A DNA stretch of 32,238 bases from positions 1-32,238 of the forward strand of contig SFZC01000007.1 in assembly GCA_004558955.1 (NCBI GenBank), written 5' to 3'. A program made the translations under genes and the position numbers. Under the pieces are notes generated by a model, which was given only the letters and a program-made list of their open reading frames with translations, had not been told where the DNA came from and did no database searches. This document shows positions 28,711 to 32,238 of the stretch, piece after piece. The first letter of the stretch is position 1. The number at the start of each line of letters is the position of its first letter. The stretch comes from a bacterium (GTDB lineage: Bacteria; Cyanobacteriota; Vampirovibrionia; Gastranaerophilales; Gastranaerophilaceae).

Positions 28711-31704
28711 ATGAGTAACAAAATAGAAGATTTAAACATTGATTTTTCGTTCAAAAAGAACAACGTGGATGAGTTATTTTTTAACTTGAGTGAAAATCCG
28801 GAACACTTCAAAAATAAAGATTTTCGTTATACGTTGAGTATGATATATCAAATTGTTGAGGACGAATTTGCGGGAGTATTTCTGAGTCCTAACGCTCCGA
28901 CCCGTAACACAAATTTCCATTTGATAAATAAACCTTCTAAATTGTCTTATAAAAACAATTTGTCATTTTTTGTTACTCCTACAAATAATTTTCAATATTA
29001 TTTGAAATCTAAAGGGTCTTTGTTCCGCTTTAAGTCAGAAGTTTTCAAGGATAAAGTCGGTTACTTTATGGCTTGGGACGTTATTATGGACTATTTTGGC
29101 GGATTTGGTAATATTGTAGATTTGGCGGATTTGTCACCAACTTTTATTTATTTGAATAAATTGACATATTTCGTTATGAAATTGATTGAAAAATTGTATT
29201 TCATTCCGACGGTTAAACGCTACGGGCAAATGTTCAGAATTGTTTACGAACCGATTATTAACAACTCAAAAATGGCAAGAATTATCAACCAATTTGAAGA
29301 ATGTATGCCTGAAGATTTGTTTATTGACGGCGAAATTCCGAAAAATTTTGTCTATGAATTTATTTATACCTATTTGAATTATGTAATTTATAAATTCTTG
29401 GGTATAAAAATGTACAGATTTAAGGATGTAAAATCAGGTCAATATATGTTGAAAGACTTGGAACAAAAAGCGGTTCTAAAAGGAAAAGATTATGCAGAGA
29501 GCTTTGCTCAATGGTTTGATGAATTGTACTTGGGCAAATATGACGTTATTCCGTTCTTCAAGATTGAAAATGCTCCTGATGATATGTTCAGATTGAAGGT
29601 TTATATCAAGAACAGAAAAACTGATGAAAGCGTTTTGATTGATAGTTTATACACGGAAGACGAAGTGTTTGGAGCAAAAGCTTCAGATATTTCAAGAATT
29701 GTCGAAAAACAATTAAATTACGCACTTCGTTATATGCCTGAACTTGAACAGGTATTTGAAGATGAAGATAAATTGTACTTGGATTTGAACTTGAATGAGG
29801 TTTATAAAATCATTACTCAAACTACTTATTACCTGCAAAAGGCTCAAATTGAAGTTATCTTGCCTGAAGAATTGCAGAATATTGTTATTCCGAGAGCTTC
29901 TATTAATGCGAAGGTTAAGGAATCACGTTCCGAAGACTTGGCAAATCTTATCAATAACAATACGTCTGCTTCAAAGGTTTCTCTTGATGATATTTTGGAA
30001 TTCTCTTATGAAATCGCTATCGGTAATGAGAAAATTTCTTTGGAAGAGTACCAAAAATTGTTGGAAAATAACAACGGTTTAATCAAATATAAGAATAAAT
30101 ATGTTTTGGTTGACAAAGAAGAAGGTAAAAAGATTTTTGACCAAATTGCAAAATCTAACCTTAAATCAATGTCAAGAATGGAATTGTTGCACGCTTCCTT
30201 ATCCGGTCAACTTGATCAGTATGAATTTGACTATGATGCGGCGTTTGCAAGAGTTCTGTCAGATTTTACAAAACCTGTAGAAATGACCTTGCCAAAAGGC
30301 TTGAAGGGTGAATTAAGACCTTATCAGGAAATCGGTTTGAGGTGGTTATGGACAAATATTGTCAAAGGTTTCGGTGCGTGTATTGCAGATGATATGGGGT
30401 TAGGTAAAACTATTCAGGTTATCAGTTTGATTTTGAAAATGAAAGAAGAAAATCGTTTGAAAAAACCTGTTTTGGTAATTTGTCCTACAACTCTTATGGG
30501 TAACTGGATGAAAGAACTTCAACTTTTTGCTCCGGAAATTGATGCGGTGATTTATCACGGTGCGGACAGAAAACTTGACGTAAATCATGATGTAATTTTG
30601 ACGACTTATGCAATTATGAGAATTGACGTTGAAGAACTCAAAAAGCAAGGTTGGAGTATGATTATCGTTGATGAGGCACAAAATATCAAAAATCCTGATA
30701 CGGCTCAAACTTTGGCAATAAAAATGCTGAAATCAGATGTAAAAATTGCAATGACAGGTACTCCTGTTGAAAACAGATTGACAGAGTTGTGGAGTATTTT
30801 TGACTTTATCAATAAAGGTTATTTGGGTTCTTTGAGAGAATTCCAAAAGAGTTATGCAATTCCTATTGAAAGATTTAAGGAACATTCAAGAGCGGGCAAA
30901 TTGAGAATGTCTATTTCTCCGTTTGTATTAAGACGTTTGAAAACCGATAAGAACGTAATTTCAGACTTGCCTGAAAAAATGGTACTCAACGAATACTGCT
31001 ACTTGTCTAAAGTTCAGGCTGTTCTTTATGAAAAAACTCTTAATGAAATGATGACAAAAATCAGCGGATTTACGGGTGTCAACAGACGTGGTAATATCTT
31101 CAAACTTATTACTGCACTTAAACAAATTTGTAACCACCCTTATCAGTTCTTGAAATCGGGCGATATGGGAAGAGAACTTTCGGGTAAAATGGAAAAATGC
31201 TTGGATTTGGTTCAAAATATTATTGATAATGGTGAAAAAACTCTTATATTCACTCAGTATAAGGAAATGGGTGATATTTTGTGTAAGGTTATTTCGCAGG
31301 AATGCAATACTGAACCGTTGTTTTTCCACGGAAGTTTGACAGTCGCTCAGCGTGAAGAATTGATTGAAAAATTCCAAACAGAAGACAAATATAAGGTAAT
31401 GATTTTGTCATTGAAGGCTGGTGGTACAGGTTTGAACCTTACAAGTGCTACAAACGTTATCCATTACGACTTGTGGTGGAATCCTGCGGTTGAAGATCAG
31501 GCAACTGACCGTACATATCGTATCGGACAAGACAAAAACGTTATGGTTCACCGTATGATTACACTTGGAACTTTTGAAGAAAAAATTGACGAAATGCTTA
31601 AGTCTAAGAAAGAACTTGCAGACTTGGCAGTTTACGAAGGCGAAAAGATCATTACGGAACTTACGGACGAAGAGATTTACGAAATCTTTACTTTGTCAGC
31701 GTAG
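28711..31704 (+). CDS. SNF2-family DEAD/DEAH-box ATPase
   Basis: A 997-aa Swi2/Snf2 ATPase. The C-terminal half is the motor: 'LRPYQEIGLRWLW', Walker A 'DDMGLGKTIQ' (about 559), 'VICPTTLMGNW', DEAQ box 'IIVDEAQNIKNP' (about 653), 'AMTGTPVENRLTELWSIFDF', then 'LIFTQYKEMGDIL', 'SLKAGGTGLNLTSA', 'WWNPAVEDQATDRTYRIGQ'. Such proteins translocate on double-stranded DNA and remodel protein-DNA complexes, for example stalled RNA polymerase. The first 530 residues are not a family I recognise; they have no SWIM zinc motif. ATG 28711 has AAAGGT. It stands 79 bp after gpmI. Confidence 0.92.
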   Translation: MSNKIEDLNIDFSFKKNNVDELFFNLSENPEHFKNKDFRYTLSMIYQIVEDEFAGVFLSPNAPTRNTNFHLINKPSKLSYKNNLSFFVTPTNNFQYYLKSKGSLFRFKSEVFKDKVGYFMAWDVIMDYFGGFGNIVDLADLSPTFIYLNKLTYFVMKLIEKLYFIPTVKRYGQMFRIVYEPIINNSKMARIINQFEECMPEDLFIDGEIPKNFVYEFIYTYLNYVIYKFLGIKMYRFKDVKSGQYMLKDLEQKAVLKGKDYAESFAQWFDELYLGKYDVIPFFKIENAPDDMFRLKVYIKNRKTDESVLIDSLYTEDEVFGAKASDISRIVEKQLNYALRYMPELEQVFEDEDKLYLDLNLNEVYKIITQTTYYLQKAQIEVILPEELQNIVIPRASINAKVKESRSEDLANLINNNTSASKVSLDDILEFSYEIAIGNEKISLEEYQKLLENNNGLIKYKNKYVLVDKEEGKKIFDQIAKSNLKSMSRMELLHASLSGQLDQYEFDYDAAFARVLSDFTKPVEMTLPKGLKGELRPYQEIGLRWLWTNIVKGFGACIADDMGLGKTIQVISLILKMKEENRLKKPVLVICPTTLMGNWMKELQLFAPEIDAVIYHGADRKLDVNHDVILTTYAIMRIDVEELKKQGWSMIIVDEAQNIKNPDTAQTLAIKMLKSDVKIAMTGTPVENRLTELWSIFDFINKGYLGSLREFQKSYAIPIERFKEHSRAGKLRMSISPFVLRRLKTDKNVISDLPEKMVLNEYCYLSKVQAVLYEKTLNEMMTKISGFTGVNRRGNIFKLITALKQICNHPYQFLKSGDMGRELSGKMEKCLDLVQNIIDNGEKTLIFTQYKEMGDILCKVISQECNTEPLFFHGSLTVAQREELIEKFQTEDKYKVMILSLKAGGTGLNLTSATNVIHYDLWWNPAVEDQATDRTYRIGQDKNVMVHRMITLGTFEEKIDEMLKSKKELADLAVYEGEKIITELTDEEIYEIFTLSA

Positions 31705-31750
31705 AGTGTAATTGCAAAATGATTTTACAAAGTCGATTTTAGTGTTGTAA

Positions 31751-31862
31751 TGCCTGTTGTGTTATTTTAAGAAAGATCGGTTGGGCATACTTGCCCAACG
31801 TGTTGAAATGCAGTGTCTGTACGGCAGTCGTTTAGAAAGTAGGTTGCCTGTTGTGTTATTTT
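31751..31862. repeat. 18-bp direct repeat with a hairpin between
   Basis: TGCCTGTTGTGTTATTTT occurs exactly at 31751-31768 and 31845-31862. Between them GTTGGGCA and TGCCCAAC form a hairpin around TACT (about 31780-31800), which may terminate the SNF2 gene. The region 31705-32221 has no gene. Confidence 0.65.
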
Positions 31863-31928
31863 TTTCTAACAGATTCTGAATAACAAGAAAATTAAATGCT
31901 CATTACCTTCGCATAAATTTTCTAAGTT

Positions 31929-31989
31929 TTCAGAATGACGAATTACTTGGTATGCCCCCCAAATAGTCATTCTGAACTTGATTCAGAAT
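31929..31989. repeat. REP-like nested inverted repeats
   Basis: TTCAGAATGAC (31929-31939) pairs with GTCATTCTGAA (31966-31976). The latter also forms ATTCTGAA/TTCAGAAT (31969-31976, 31982-31989) around CTTGA. Such CATTCTGAACTTGATTCAGAAT sequences look like dispersed intergenic palindromes. Confidence 0.6.
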
Positions 31990-32058
31990 CTTTTTAATAA
32001 TCAAAATATGACAAGAAATTGAGTCCCAAAACTCTTGTTAATCCTTGCCATGAAGAGC

Positions 32059-32077
32059 CCCTGAAACCAGTTCAGGG
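32059..32077. repeat. Third REP-like palindrome
   Basis: CCCTGAA (32059-32065), ACCAG, TTCAGGG (32071-32077). It resembles the preceding repeat (CTGAA, 5-base loop, TTCAG) and suggests a family of intergenic repeats. Confidence 0.5.
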
Positions 32078-32221
32078 TGATCTATTGGGACGATTATTTA
32101 CTTTTTTTTCAGAAAGTCAAATTTTGCTATCTTTCAATTTTGTAACGAAAACTTAACAAAACTAATAAAAAAATTAAAGAAGAAGAATAAAGATGCCGAT
32201 AAATAAAATATAGGAAACAAG

Positions 32222-32238
32222 ATGAAAGGGTCACTACT
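32222..32238 (+). CDS. Start of a gene cut by the window end
   Basis: ATG at 32222 follows AGGAAACAAG, a good ribosome binding site after a long gene-free stretch, and opens a frame reading MKGSL. Only 17 bases are visible, so the product cannot be named. Confidence 0.35.

Noticed and set aside
1..32238. CRISPR arrays, tRNA, rRNA and insertion sequences
   Set aside because: No regularly spaced repeats, no cloverleaf or rRNA sequence and no transposase with terminal repeats were seen by eye; a covariance-model scan was not possible.

Overview
The window looks like a low-GC gut bacterium with a Gram-negative-type envelope (a KdsC-like Kdo-8-P phosphatase is present). My best guess is Gastranaerophilales (Melainabacteria, Cyanobacteriota). 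The main hint is the 470-aa protein at 20.9-22.3 kb, whose 'SNYISFGKK' N-terminal region followed by one hydrophobic segment I associate with that group. This is an inference; no marker gene is present.

The window has two parts. From 1 to about 20.6 kb is a mosaic accessory region, more AT-rich and mostly transcribed leftward up to 16.4 kb. From about 20.9 kb to the end are ordinary chromosomal genes: a leftward kdsC-like / TPR / aspartate kinase operon, then rightward genes for a sensor histidine kinase, gpmI and a SNF2 helicase, followed by a repeat-rich intergenic region.

The accessory region, left to right: the end of a type I restriction gene (hsdR); a phage virion morphogenesis gene and the 3' half of a dam-type methylase, abutting the 3' end of a frameshifted UvrD/GajB-like helicase; a short FtsZ-like gene; two small unknown genes; a large serine recombinase preceded by WG-repeat and DUF2924 genes; a second short FtsZ-like gene; a WYL regulator; an RtcB-type RNA ligase; and a small unknown gene. 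Next comes a defence/toxin block: a HEPN Abi-like protein with a convergent small-RNA candidate, an XRE regulator, two DUF1643 proteins and a Fic protein. Then follow a tandem-AAA ATPase, a HipBA toxin-antitoxin pair, a zinc-ribbon protein, and a ParB-methyltransferase with a DUF5681 protein.

The strongest new observation is a shared 33-bp promoter architecture upstream of six leftward genes spread over 13.5 kb: FtsZ-like 1, the 102-aa repeat protein, FtsZ-like 2, the WYL regulator, the small gene before RtcB, and the tandem-AAA ATPase. The consensus is CCR-N5-RACRTA-N9-TANNNT with invariant spacing. CCR sits where a -35 box should be, and RACRTA lies in the spacer. I did not find it upstream of the defence genes or the chromosomal genes. 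It suggests one regulon, perhaps controlled by the WYL protein, joining two tubulin-superfamily GTPase-domain proteins, an AAA machine and an RNA ligase. Both FtsZ-like proteins stop before the catalytic T7 loop, so they may bind GTP and modulate or cap filaments instead of forming normal FtsZ polymers.
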